Assembly: GCA_036852015.1 (NCBI GenBank)
Contig: JAANDG010000072.1
Location: 186,001 to 250,000 of the forward strand
DNA: 64,000 nucleotides
Source of the DNA: Pelodera strongyloides
Lineage: Eukaryota > Nematoda > Chromadorea > Rhabditida > Rhabditidae
Reading direction: 5' to 3'
Part shown: in pieces, positions 37,301-47,971 of the stretch
How positions within the stretch are numbered: position 1 is the first letter of the stretch
Layout: every line of letters begins with the position of its first letter
The notes under the pieces: generated by a model
Databases searched by the model: none
Told to the model about the DNA's origin: nothing
What the model saw: the letters and a program-made list of their open reading frames with translations, nothing else
Position numbers and translations under genes: made by a program

Positions 37301-40300
37301 CTGTAAATACTCGGTCCAATAGATCGACAATTAGCAGAAATACCCGGAGTCCAAACACAAAACAAAAGTAAGAAGTTCAAACCTTCCAAATATAGTATTG
37401 TCCGAAAACTTCAGACGAGCAGTAGCAATAAGTTGGCAAGAAATATGCTATCAGAGTGAATACACCCGATGAACTAAGGAAGCTTAGTGATGCCTCATTC
37501 CCGCCCTCATCTACCTTAAGTAGTCTCACAAAATGGGAGGAGTCACTAAATAATTTGGTTTCCGTCTTCCAATGAGTAATGCGTATTCAGCCTTTAACCA
37601 CTAGGTGCGTGCAAGGTAAAGGATGTGCATTAAATATGCAAAATATCGACCAACATGCCATGTTTTGGCACGCTATATGTTGTGGAATAATTAATAAACC
37701 TACGTTACTGCTGGAGAGTATACGTATTTCATAGCCAAACATGGCTAATAGTAATATGTGGTATACACATAAATAAACCAATGAAAAGTCTTGATTTGAG
37801 TAATTATGATGGAACACATACTCTTATAGAAAGAACTGAGGACTGATAAAAAAATTAAGAAAAAAAGGATTCTAAGGACTGATAAAAAAAAATTAAGAAA
37901 AAAAGGATTCTAAAAGACCATGTGTAACAAGGTGAAAGTGGTTGGTTAGTAGAAAAAAGATAAAAAAAAATCATATACAAGTGAAGGCAATTATGTAAAA
38001 AAAACGGAATCAGGAGTGATGCAATACTAAAAAGTTTAAATTAAATCTCCACTCTGTTCTAAAATTCTGATAAGTTTTTTATCTATTTCTAAAGAAGAAT
38101 ATAAATATTGGTCAAGGAAACGATAAGTTAACTGATAAGAAGGAGTTAGCAGAAATATTCGGCACTCATCAGTAAAAAACGACGAGCTCCTTTGAACGCG
38201 CAAAGAACAGGACCGACGTCGATTGGACAAACGCGTACTACCCACGTGACTCTGAGGACAGAGAAACAGGAAGTTTCTACTTTTTTTCTCGTTAAATTTT
38301 AACGGGAAAATGATATGTTAAATAGAGACAACGTTAGTTATTATTTGCAATATTGTTTTGCTTTTTTTGTATGATTCGTAGGGCTGTTAGGTATGCTTGT
38401 TTTCACTATTTTTTGTGAAACAGGAAGTCATGAGAAAATTTCAAATTTCATTAAGCGCATGTATGGTGGTTAGAACTCGGAACTCAATTCTTCAAATTAG
38501 CTCTCGACTTTCAGGTAAATCAATGAAGCGTTGTTTGGGATTGAGTGTGACAAAATAGCGTGGGAGAAGGGGATATCCGGAGAGGGGAGAGTAAGAATGG
38601 GCGAAACCAAAAACTGGAAAGAAACTGGGGAGCAAAGAGAAGGAGTCTGTGTGTTTGTTTTCCTTACGTCAGTGGAGGAACCCAGCAGAATGATGAGATA
38701 TCCCCCATGTCCAACTTTTGCTACCTGCTAACAGTTGTCACCTCATTGCTGAACCCTGCAACTTTTTGGATGGAAATAAATAAAAGTGAACATACATACT
38801 AGTTTGGAACCAGCAAGCAAAAATGTAGTATATGGGGTGAACTAGCTGACTTTGAGTGCTGACATATGCAAACACTAGTGACTGAATTAACCAACTCGCA
38901 AAAGCGGTGGGAGGCTCAAACTCATCCTGTAAAACAGTTAAAATGAGAAATGCAAGGGCGGAAGGTAACCCCGTACCCGCTCACGCACAACTGTACAAAC
39001 ACACAGATGCTCAGAGTCATGTTAACTGACACTGAAATGACCAAAAAATGTCCAAAGACAAATATGATGCGGATTTTAGCTCATAGACTAGAGCATTACA
39101 GGACTAAGGCAGATGACAGATGTTTGTATGTAAACATGATTTTGTGAACATCATACATCGAAGGAGAAAGAAATGGCATCGCTTGGTTTGTCTAACAATT
39201 TGCTTGTTCTGCACTTGAGAAAATGAGCACAACCTCAACTAACAATGCGCAAGATTATTGTGTTTTTTTGATTTGCACGGCGTTGGAGGCGCCGTTTTTT
39301 CCCCTGACCCCGGTATTATCTGCAAATAGCGATCGAACGGTAGTTTCCTTCGATCTACGGCCGAAGGTTGTATATCAAACCTCTGCCAGCAAACAACAAA
39401 AACCATGTGATCATTGCCTAGATTATATTGTGCTCAATTACGGATCAGTATCACTTAGTGAATAGAGAAATGGGTTGACTGATGCTGTTGCGTATAATGA
39501 ATATTGATGGATACAAAAACACAACAAATAAGTCACAAATTTGCACAAGGGAAACCACAAGAGTTTCATTCCGAAAAGCGCGTGTGACTAAAATTTAATG
39601 AAACAGGTAATCCAATTTCCTCGTAAAGAATTTCTTCATTAGCGTTGCTTATTTAGTCAACTACGGTATGAAAGAAAAATCTTTGATTTGGGGATATTGG
39701 GTAAGCGATAAGTTTGCGTTGTATTTCATTAGTATTTTGTTATGCTACTCACTGCATGTAAACAAACTCTTCTGTTCTGTCTAGCTCAGTAGCTTCCCGT
39801 CATGACAAAATGGCTGTAAATTTTGACACTGACGTTGGGCATGAATCACTACCTAAACACAAAGGAAGCCGTTTGACCAACGCCTTGTGTATTAGCTCAA
39901 TATCTGTACACCGGACTTTAGTAGACGAAGTAAAGGAAAGGCTAGTTTACAGTTTTTTTTTAAAATATGCTTCATCTGCTTACTGGTTCTTTTTTTAACT
40001 TGAGTGACGAGTGACATACTTCCTAAACCGTTACGCGTGTTTAATTGAACCGGAAACGTCCTAATTGAAAGGCATCGCGAAATCTTTTAATCCGGAAATG
40101 AGGCCCTTTATGCATTAAATGGGAGTTGCACACACTTTTTTTCTTAATTGAAAGTGAGTACTGTGGCAGAAATCACGTTTCTAGTTTATTTTTGAATACG
40201 TTGGGGGGGGGGGAACACTACCACATGTACTCAAAGCTTCAGAGCTGCATGATGATGATGCGAATTCTTATCACTCACAAATTGGAGAAATATATCACAA

Positions 40301-42137
40301 TAATTTATATTTGTGCAAAGGTATTTGTGTAATTCAATCCTAAGCATGCACAAATAACGAGTCACGTCAATTGTAAATTCTTTTTAATTACTGTTTACAC
40401 ATCTGAATCACGCGGACATGGCTAGGGTTAGTTAAATAAACATAGGTATGCGTACACGTGGCGTAGGAGGGAAATGTGATCACATAGAGAAAATGTGCCC
40501 TTGAGCACAGAATGATTGAAAACAACATGCAACCTTCGGCATTAGAACACCCTAAATACTTATCACCTTACGTACTTACAAATCGCTTGCAACATTCGCA
40601 GTCACAGCAAAGCGTTTCATCATATGAAATTAGTCGTAAGCTCTTTAAAACAATGACTGATAAGTAGAGACTATGGTTTTATAGGCCCGTAAGCATTCAA
40701 AGCACGTCGTGCGCAAAATGCAACAACGACAGCAAAAAGAGAATCAGAACGCACAAATAAGAAGCATAGCTGGTCATAGAAAACGCGTCCCTCTGGTTTT
40801 GAAAAAAATATTTGCTTGTAAACATATATTCTCACATAAAATGTCATACCACGGTAGATGATTCTGATCATAAAAAAAATAAGAATGATTCCTGAGGGGG
40901 AGAAGGGCTTGTCATGTCATGGTTGTAGTTGTGCATATGTCAATTGACATGAATCTGATTCAAATGTTTGTGCGAATTGCACAATGAGCATTAAGTGTAA
41001 CATGAACATATGATGTGTATTTGGATACTTACATGCATTGTTCTGGGGATTATAACGTATGAGATTAAAGTTCGCCAATTTTTTCTTTGTTTTGCCTTTT
41101 GGTAGCGAGCAGATATTAAAGTTTTTCGAGGAGATATAGATGTAATAGGCAGATATAAAAATAGTAACAGCAAAAAGTCGTGGGATCAAAAGCAAACGTG
41201 CTTGTTTGGGGAAACGAGTGGTTTTCGTCTACGTGCATATGTATCGCTGAACTGGAGTGAGGTTGAGGGTTTGGAAGAACTGTGATTGGCTTTCGAGGCA
41301 ATTGCCTCCACCTTGAGATCTTCTCACAACATTGAAAAGGGAAAGAGACTGTGAGTTTACGATGGTTTGAAGTATGCCCGATTATGTCGTAAAGGCTCAA
41401 CAAAATAAGGAAGTAACAGTTAGTTTCTCATTGCTTTCAATTGAGGAAATGTATTTTCTTCAGAAATTCAAAAAAAAATCGTTCAAAAACACTAGAGTGT
41501 CACGCGTAAGCCAAAATCGAAACTTTTTGAGATTTGGGATATTTCAAAACAACAAGGAATAATATGAATCTGCGAATACTAAAAAGAGTTTGGTTAATCT
41601 TAAGGTGGTATTTTGCAATGGGCTCATTAACTGTGCCACGTTACAGTTAATGAGCATGGCTAACAATAAGCAGTGTTCCTAATCCTTGAGAGGTTTTCAG
41701 ATGTGGGAACAGCGAGCGGAAAACGAGTAAACAAGAAAAAAGCAGCCAACCAAGTGATATTTGCGAACGCATCCCTTCAAACTCTCAACTTTGGGGATTT
41801 GCAATTTTGTAATGTTTGAAGAGTTGTGGCAAAATAAAAAATTATGCTACATTAGTGGACATATACATGGTAGTCGTAGCACAAGATGCATTGATGAATG
41901 AGCAACTAGCAAAAGCAAATACAATTGAGAAGATCATTTTCCATTCATGCGTATAAAAAGGAAAGATTACCTGAAATCTGAACAGGACGAAGGAGGTGAA
42001 CAATTTTGACGTTTCCTTACGTTGTTGCCGTTTAATGGTCTAAAAACACTTGTCGTACTATTTTTTTGACCGAACATTGCGGTGTTACAGACAACAATTG
42101 ACAAAAGAAAGAAACGAATAACAATCATGTGGCACAT
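34376..42137 (-). CDS. SLC10/SBF family sodium-dependent transporter with extracellular N-domain
   Basis: Minus-strand exons, 5' to 3': 42137-42021 (uncertain), 36964-36807, 36645-36549, 36388-36287, 36206-36075, 35860-35774, 35686-35506, 35374-35193, 35034-34792, 34711-34565, 34462-34376 (TAG). All junctions keep frame (about 510 aa). The SBF core carries the family signature GCAPGGGASNFWTVLLGG and NVNLSVTMTFLS at 35506-35686, and RPFIIFVLIFVVVFG and ETGIQNTGIAILML later. About 190 residues of extracellular-looking sequence precede the first membrane helix (TKVFVSTLIVIISLANVMM), as in the P3/P5 (SLC10A3/A5-like) branch rather than bile-acid NTCP. The candidate first exon encodes a signal peptide (MIVIRFFLLSIVV) and ends at GTAAGG in the right phase, but lies 5 kb upstream. 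Substrate is unknown; the membrane role is inferred from family. Confidence 0.88.
37839..37912. repeat. Two-copy 36-bp tandem repeat
   Basis: AGGACTGATAAAAAAATTAA...GGATTCTA starts at 37839 and again at 37875. The copies differ in the length of the A-run. Confidence 0.9.
41622..41655. repeat. Perfect 13-bp-arm hairpin
   Basis: GCTCATTAACTGT (41622-41634) and ACAGTTAATGAGC (41643-41655) are exact reverse complements separated by 8 bases. No function is assigned. Confidence 0.9.
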
Positions 42138-42318
42138 TATTAACCACCAGGGAACGGTAGACGTAATATTCTGAGTTCGATTTTGAAACATTCAGATGCG
42201 AAATTCGGAAAACTAAATTATTCACATTTCAGTTCATGCGACAGTCGAATAATTTATTAACAGCGCTGAAATTTGAATGAAATAAATTTTGAAAAAAAAT
42301 TTCCGTCCCGTGTGGAAA

Positions 42319-42934
42319 ATGTATGAGCGAAAAAAAAAAAGAATACTGAATCGAAAAGTAGCTAATCAACTAAAGGGCAAGAACGTTCAAAATATTCGCC
42401 CAATCCACAATAAGAATAAAATTGCGTGGAGCATTAAATTATTGAAATTCGAGTGGTTTCTCACAGTTTTGAGGGAATCGGCCGGTGTATATACGAACCG
42501 TGGTAAGAACATTGTGGTAAACGTATTCTCATGTGGCTATAACCAATTTATTGACAAGTGTAGAGGGGGGGAGTTGTCTGGGAGTTGGCCAAGACTATAC
42601 AGAGATGGTTAACGGGCATTAATTAACGGAGTAATAGTTGAGGCAAGCAACTATATTCAATTAGTTCTAACAGGACTTGAAAATAGTATATAATGATTTC
42701 GAAATCAAGACAATTTTAGGTTTGAAAATGTCGGCTGGTCGAAGTAAACTCGATATATCTCTCTCAAAACCGAAAAATTGCTCCTTGAAAAGACCGAAGA
42801 GTACACGTAATGATGACCGGACTATCAAAAAGCAACAACGTGTCACGCCAACTTCCGCGCACTCAAGACAATTCAAGTGTTTTAAAGAATATAATAAGCT
42901 AACCAACTACTTTCAACAATTTTGTGTTTCCTAA
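42319..42934 (+). CDS. Possible two-exon small basic protein (about 132 aa), unknown
   Basis: Exon 42319-42502 ends at a good donor (CGTG/GTAAGA), and exon 42720-42934 follows a good acceptor (AATTTTAG). The phase matches (1+2), giving a Lys/Arg-rich product that starts MYERKKKRILNRKV and ends at TAA 42932-42934. An alternative start is the ATG at 42728 in exon 2, nine bases after the same acceptor (MSAGRSKLDISLSK). I recognise no domain. It diverges from the candidate first SLC10 exon 180 bases away. A-rich DNA can produce such frames by chance. Confidence 0.3.
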
Positions 42935-43449
42935 ATTTTTCATAATTGTTATCATTTCTGCCCCGAAGAATTTAGCTCATGCACAAAAGTGTAACATGAG
43001 ATCAACAACACTATCATGCTGCTGTTGAAAATATTAAAACAAAATGTAAATTACACCCTAAGGTCGTAAAATATTATTGCGTAAAAAAACTGATTCTGGA
43101 ATGGTAAAATGTGGTCATTTCACAAATGTTTAGCATGTTTTACTCACATCAGCCAGTTAGAGGTAGTATGTGTGTGTGTGTTCCTGTTGGTGGAACCTTC
43201 TGAGTAAATCCTAGGGTGTTTTCAAGGCAGCTTGAGCACAATGCGACCGTAGTAAGTTGGAACGGAACGAGTTTTCGAGTGAACCAAAGGCACGCAGCTA
43301 TTCAATAAGCAGCTAGACGGCGAAAAATACGGTGCAAGCCACATAAATACAAATTGCAGGGAGGCATTACATAAGAAAATTCATTGTTATATGTTTATGC
43401 ATGAATATTCTCTATTGATGTGAGAACGTCTGACCCAATTCTCTATTAG
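42935..43449. other. AT-rich spacer, or intron of a basic-protein gene
   Basis: No supported feature. If the exons on either side belong to one gene this would be an intron. Confidence 0.3.
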
Positions 43450-43873
43450 TGCGCACGCACTTCGAGAAAAACAGCCACGGAAAAATGAACAAGGGCTCAA
43501 TATACACTGAAACAAACTATTGTAAAATCTTCCTAAATAGAGCAACTTGTTATCTCAGAAACATCATTACGGCTGACTTTAGGACTGCAATTCACGCTGG
43601 TGCGAGTTTCCCTATGCATACCTTTGCAATTTTTGGTAAGTATAAACTATTATAATTAACAAATCAGCACACGCTGTGTTGACACACGCTGTCAATGAGG
43701 AAGTTCAGCATGCTGTTTGTCGAATGTCGACAAATGCACGAAAAAAGACGTCGATCGGTGCGCTTCGTCAAATGTCTAGACCAATTTATATAATTGCTGA
43801 CTTGTTTCCCATCTCGAAACATTTTATAGAGCACGCATCTATTGTATATATTGTAAAGTACAATACTAAGTAA
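43450..43873 (+). CDS. Possible two-exon small protein with histone-fold-like layout, unknown
   Basis: An acceptor (CTCTATTAG, ending 43449) opens a frame containing ATG 43485 (MNKGSIYTETNY). The exon ends at 43635 before GTAAGT, a 32-base intron ends in CAG at 43667, and exon 43668-43873 continues in phase to TAA. The last 60 residues have the order and spacing of an H2B histone fold by eye: VNEE helix, a basic turn ARKKTSI, a LFP stop, then ISKH and a C-terminal helix ending KYNTK. Identity to H2B is low, and the intron is unusually short. It could be a fast-evolving gene, a decayed pseudogene, or chance. Confidence 0.25.
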
Positions 43874-44751
43874 TGAAAAAAAGTTCACGTATCCCAAAAT
43901 AAAGCATATTTATGGTCCAATATTTTCTTTTTCTCTTGTAATATCCTCAATAATAAGCCATACAATACAAAATGTTCATTGAGCTTAACATGTCAATTGC
44001 TTACGTGGTTCGCTCCAGATTTTCAGGGAAATCATTTACGGGAATTTTCGCAATTTGGTTTGTTGCACTTCAGCATTATTATGATGCCGAATTGAGTCTA
44101 ATTTTTGAATACATACTTTAAAACACTACTTGTGATAAAACGAGTTCGTTTCTAACCATATAGAACAGGTCCGCGTCAAAATAGGTTAATAATTTGATAC
44201 AACAATGTCTTATTGTTAGCACAAAAGAATATAATTTTTATTAAGACTCTTCATATATGTTTTTACGAATGACAATGATAAGCCATTTTAAAAACTCTTC
44301 ATAATATAATACACTCCTGTGAAAACATCACAATACATACATGCAGGATATAGACATGTGAAACACAAAAGAAACTTTCGTTATTACTTTGTGTTACATA
44401 GATTATGATGGATCATATTCAATTCTAAAGGAAGTAAATTGTCCTGTGAATGAAAAGGAAAGCCAATTGCCCTTATGGTTGTATGAAACATAATTACTTA
44501 TTAGCAAAAACACACATGTGGAACGCCGTGACTGCTATATACATAGTGTACATTTGCCCAACGTTTCATGAACAAGTAAAAAGAAACCACTATCGACTTT
44601 ACCGTGCATATAAATAAAAAACTATTAAATTAAGAATACTCGAGTAGATATCACCATAAACCATGTAACTGGCTCCATAACGCCCCGTAAAAACTACAGA
44701 AATGCAAATTGAAAAACAGGTACTCGAGGAGTCATTGAATATCGTTGAAAC
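43874..44751. other. AT-rich flank downstream of the NADAR gene
   Basis: Probably includes the 3' UTR of the minus-strand NADAR gene. No other gene is seen. Confidence 0.45.
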
Positions 44752-46775
44752 TTAGCGATAAAGGGAAGAGAAAGGAGCAGTGAGGGGTTTTCCAAAGGCA
44801 TCTGTTGCCGCAACGTCTCCGTAGATCAGTCCCTGTTTTTGTCCCAAATAGGGTCTTCCACCACCACCGCGACCACCACGAGGACCATGGCCACCTCGGA
44901 CACCAGGACCTCCTCTATAATTTGCGTCAACACGTCTCCAGACCTCCTTACGCAGCTGATTGTACTTTTCTTCCGTCTCCTATAAAGTACCAAAGTAAAA
45001 ATCACAACTTACGCTGCAACTTGCAACCGAATATATATTATTTCAATCAGTTAATACGAATTTCACCAAAAGCGGTTCCCCAAATGGCAAAGATATTTCT
45101 TCAAAGACTTGCCTTCTTTTCGAAATCACTGCTCCATGGGTACTCCACACATGCGCTCTTTCTGTAGCGCATCAAGAAGCGACCTCCCTGATTTTCCCCA
45201 TCCCAGAACACTGGCTTGTTCGATTCTTCACGGTTCTTGCGCCATCCGGTACCGATCACCTGAAGATTATTAGCTTAAGAAACAAACAGTGTTTGGTTCG
45301 AAACATGGTTTAGTTCGAACATTTTTGCTAAAGGACAACAGTTCACAAATATTACACAATAATCAAGAAAAGCCATTGAAGTCACCTTATCCTGGTCCGC
45401 CACAGCAATGTATATTTTCTTCTCGAGACTTAAGGCCAGCAGGTTCTTGATCCAACGATGTTGTTCCAACTTTAACTGTTGCGCCTCCTCCCAGTACTTG
45501 GCCTTCACCTGAAATAGCTTTGGAATACACAAAATATCGCCTATCAAATAAATAGTAAAAATTTAAAGGGGGAGAAAGTGACAACTTTGAAACCACCACC
45601 CGGCGAAGGAATCATAAGCGGTCCCTCATAGCCCTAGCCCGAAGACGTCCAATTTGTCATCTGGAACTGGTCGACGGTTCTCAGGGCCTCTGCGGAACAT
45701 GTCATAAGCAAACCTTGTACTCCCTTGAATAAAGTGCACGCTCTTGGAGCGTAAAAGAAAGTAATGTTTCCGATGACAAACTACAGCAAAAGAGCACTAA
45801 TCACAAACCTGACTCCACTTTGCTTTATCGAAACCCTTGATCGAAGTCGCAGCCTCTTCCGCTGTTTGCATCGCACTAGCTTGCTGAATTTTTGTCATCG
45901 CATCGTGGTCTTCAAAGAACTGTGCCATTTTATACCTAAATACATAGCTTATGTAATGAAGAGCAAACTACACGCCGTCTGTAAGTTGCAAACACTAAGC
46001 AGACTCAAATACATTAAAAATTATATGAAAGAAAAAAAAGAACAAAAAAAACGATGTACCAGTAATAGCGTTCAGAAGAGCGATGAGCACCTCCATCGTT
46101 GTCACGGATGGGAACCTCGTACCGCAGACCAAGCGGGTCGTTTTTGCCTAAATATAAACACTCACAATGTAGACCTTATCAATGAAACGCTAAATCAACC
46201 AGTCAATGTACAAAGCGAACACGAAAAGCTCTGTTACAAACCCTGATTACAGCAACACTCACTGTTAGCCGAATAACGTCACTACATAGAAATGTGCGTT
46301 ACACCATAATTATACCTCCAACGAGCAGAAATTCCCTTCCCAATTCGTCATAGTCTTTGTTGATATCATCGTCTTCATTCCCGACGTTTCCTCCGAGACG
46401 CTTCACCTCAGCTTGCAAATTTCGTACTTTATCCTTTGTATGTGCATTCTCCAACTGCAAAGAAGTAAACTTACTTATAGAACAAATAATAATAGACAGC
46501 TCTTCGGCAGAGCAAAGGCAATACATATGCCGGTTAAGTATGCAATAAATTAAGGAAAATTTAATGATCTATTTTCCTTTTTATCTTCGCATAAAGAGAA
46601 CAAGAGCATAAATAATTATATTTCCAACCTTGAGTTTTCTGACAGCTTGTCGCAAGGAATCTCTTTCATCCTGAAGCAGCAAAACAGCGTTCCTGATGAG
46701 CATACAGTCTTGCTTCAGCCAATTGAGGTCCTGCTCCATTTTATGATAATTCCGTGCTCCTTCCGACGATTCCAT
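44752..46775 (-). CDS. NADAR-domain (YbiA-like) protein with coiled coil and RGG tail
   Basis: Seven minus-strand exons, 332 aa: 46775-46629, 46454-46316, 46147-46060, 45935-45809, 45508-45386, 45259-45113, 44979-44752 (TAA). Residues 1-75 are heptad-rich (coiled coil). About 95-255 match the NADAR fold: SSERYYWYKMAQFF, IKGFDKAKW, then YWEEAQQLKLEQHRWIKNLL, YIAVADQDK, GTGW, and the closing WDGENQGGRFLMRYR. NADAR proteins act on N-glycosidic bonds of ribosylated intermediates, and some remove ADP-ribose from guanine; the substrate here is unknown. The C-terminus is a Gly/Arg stretch (GGPGVRGGHGPRGGRGGGG), suggesting RNA binding. Intron 6 uses a GC donor (AAG/GCAAGT at 45112-45107). Intron 4 contains an exon-like fossil at 45585-45718. 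The acceptor at about 46830 could be the spliced-leader site. Confidence 0.82.
45585..45718 (-). pseudogene. Frameshifted exon-like fossil inside the NADAR gene
   Basis: On the minus strand from 45718 the frame reads like real protein (TRFAYDMFRRGPENRRPVP, DDKLDVFGLG). It then stops; shifting frame at about 45630 continues sensibly (YEGPLMIPSPGGGFK) to about 45585. The flanking NADAR exons (45935-45809 and 45508-45386) join directly in phase without it, and the domain needs nothing between them. It is therefore either a broken alternative exon or a fragment of another gene. I do not recognise its source. Confidence 0.5.
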
Positions 46776-47971
46776 AATTAATTCCCCTTTTACAGTTAAC
46801 CAGAATTGTACCCAATTTAGAATCTAAAGTTACAAAAAAATTGGCCCGAAGGTGCCCGTAAAACCCCGGTAGAAACCCTGAAAAAATTACACATAAATAA
46901 TTACACCGCGAAATAAAATACAAAAGCGACATTTCTTACGAACTACATGACTAAAAATCCAAACTGAAGAAAATCAATGAATTGCAGTCAATTCTGTAAA
47001 CAATACCAATCTTGTCTAGTAACGAAAAAACTGCAAAACAAGGATACTTGCGATAGCCGGGTCAATAATGTGCACGTAGATGTTGACAATTGCCCATAAA
47101 TAGCGTTCAAATACTCCCGCCACACCGGGATTACGGTATGCGGGGCGCAAAATTCAGAAACACCGACCATGCACAATTGCTAGTTTCTACAGATGGAAAC
47201 TTGCAATGACGATTGTCATAAAGCATGGAAAACAACCCCTGTAGCTCATTTGGACCCCTAAGGGCGCATTCGAGTTGGACATTTTCCGGAAAAGAAAAGA
47301 AAAAAGTGGTTCGAGATGGACACCCAGAAAAAAAAAAATAATACACGCAAAATAATTGTCGAAAATGCAATTGTACCGTAATTGAAACTAAAATCAATCG
47401 ATCATTTGCATGTGTATGCGTGGCAATTGCATTCTTTTCTGGTGAAATCCATCTCGAACCAAAAGTTTTCTTTTCTTTTCCGGAAAATGTCCAACTCGAA
47501 TGCGCCCTTAAGGTAAACAGAGCCGAAAACAAAATAAAGATCAGGCTCAACTCCCTAGAATTATTGGAAATGAAAACATATATTTGTACTGCTATTGTTG
47601 CATCTAATGAGTGCTTCCGTAAAAATTCGTAAATAAAATTCACACGACTGTTTTCATTGTTTCTTTTCCTTCTCATCTGAGATATCTGTCATCTGAGCAA
47701 ATTCCCTTCCCCTTATTTCTCATCATAATCACGTTTCCGACATTTCCTCAATCTCCTCAAATATAAAAGGCTAAATGTATGTTCTGAGCGTCTATTAGCA
47801 ATTGTCAAATAGTCAAATTTTAAATTCAAATTCAAAATTTTCTTAAGCAGAGATTACAGTGCAAATATTTCCAACGAAGATCTTACATTGTTGTAACAAA
47901 ATTGCAAACGAAAAGCGTTAAAATGAATCAACCATTTATCAATGAAGTAAAAAAGGTAATAAATATTTCTA
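46776..47971. other. Spacer between the UGT stop and the NADAR start
   Basis: Holds the NADAR 5' leader region, foldback element D (47261-47508) and AT-rich DNA. The two genes share a strand but are 1.2 kb apart, which is long for a nematode operon spacer. Confidence 0.5.
47261..47508. mobile_element. Foldback MITE-like element D (248 bp)
   Basis: The left tip AGGGCGCATTCGAGTTGGAC and right tip GTCCAACTCGAATGCGCCCT are exact inverted repeats; the arms extend about 75 bp with small differences. TA flanks both ends (47259-47260, 47509-47510). A 181-codon minus-strand open frame across it is a by-product of the palindrome. Confidence 0.9.

Larger units (their letters stand above)
36965..42020. 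other. Five-kb putative first intron of the SLC10 gene
   Basis: No exon or gene with recognisable motifs is visible on either strand. It holds a 36-bp tandem duplication (37839-37912), a G11 tract (40203-40213) and a 13-bp-arm hairpin (41622-41655). If the first SLC10 exon is elsewhere, this is intergenic DNA. Confidence 0.5.

Noticed and set aside
47131..47676. 181-codon minus-strand frame
   Set aside because: It runs through the palindromic element D and repeats itself in inverted form; no family resemblance.
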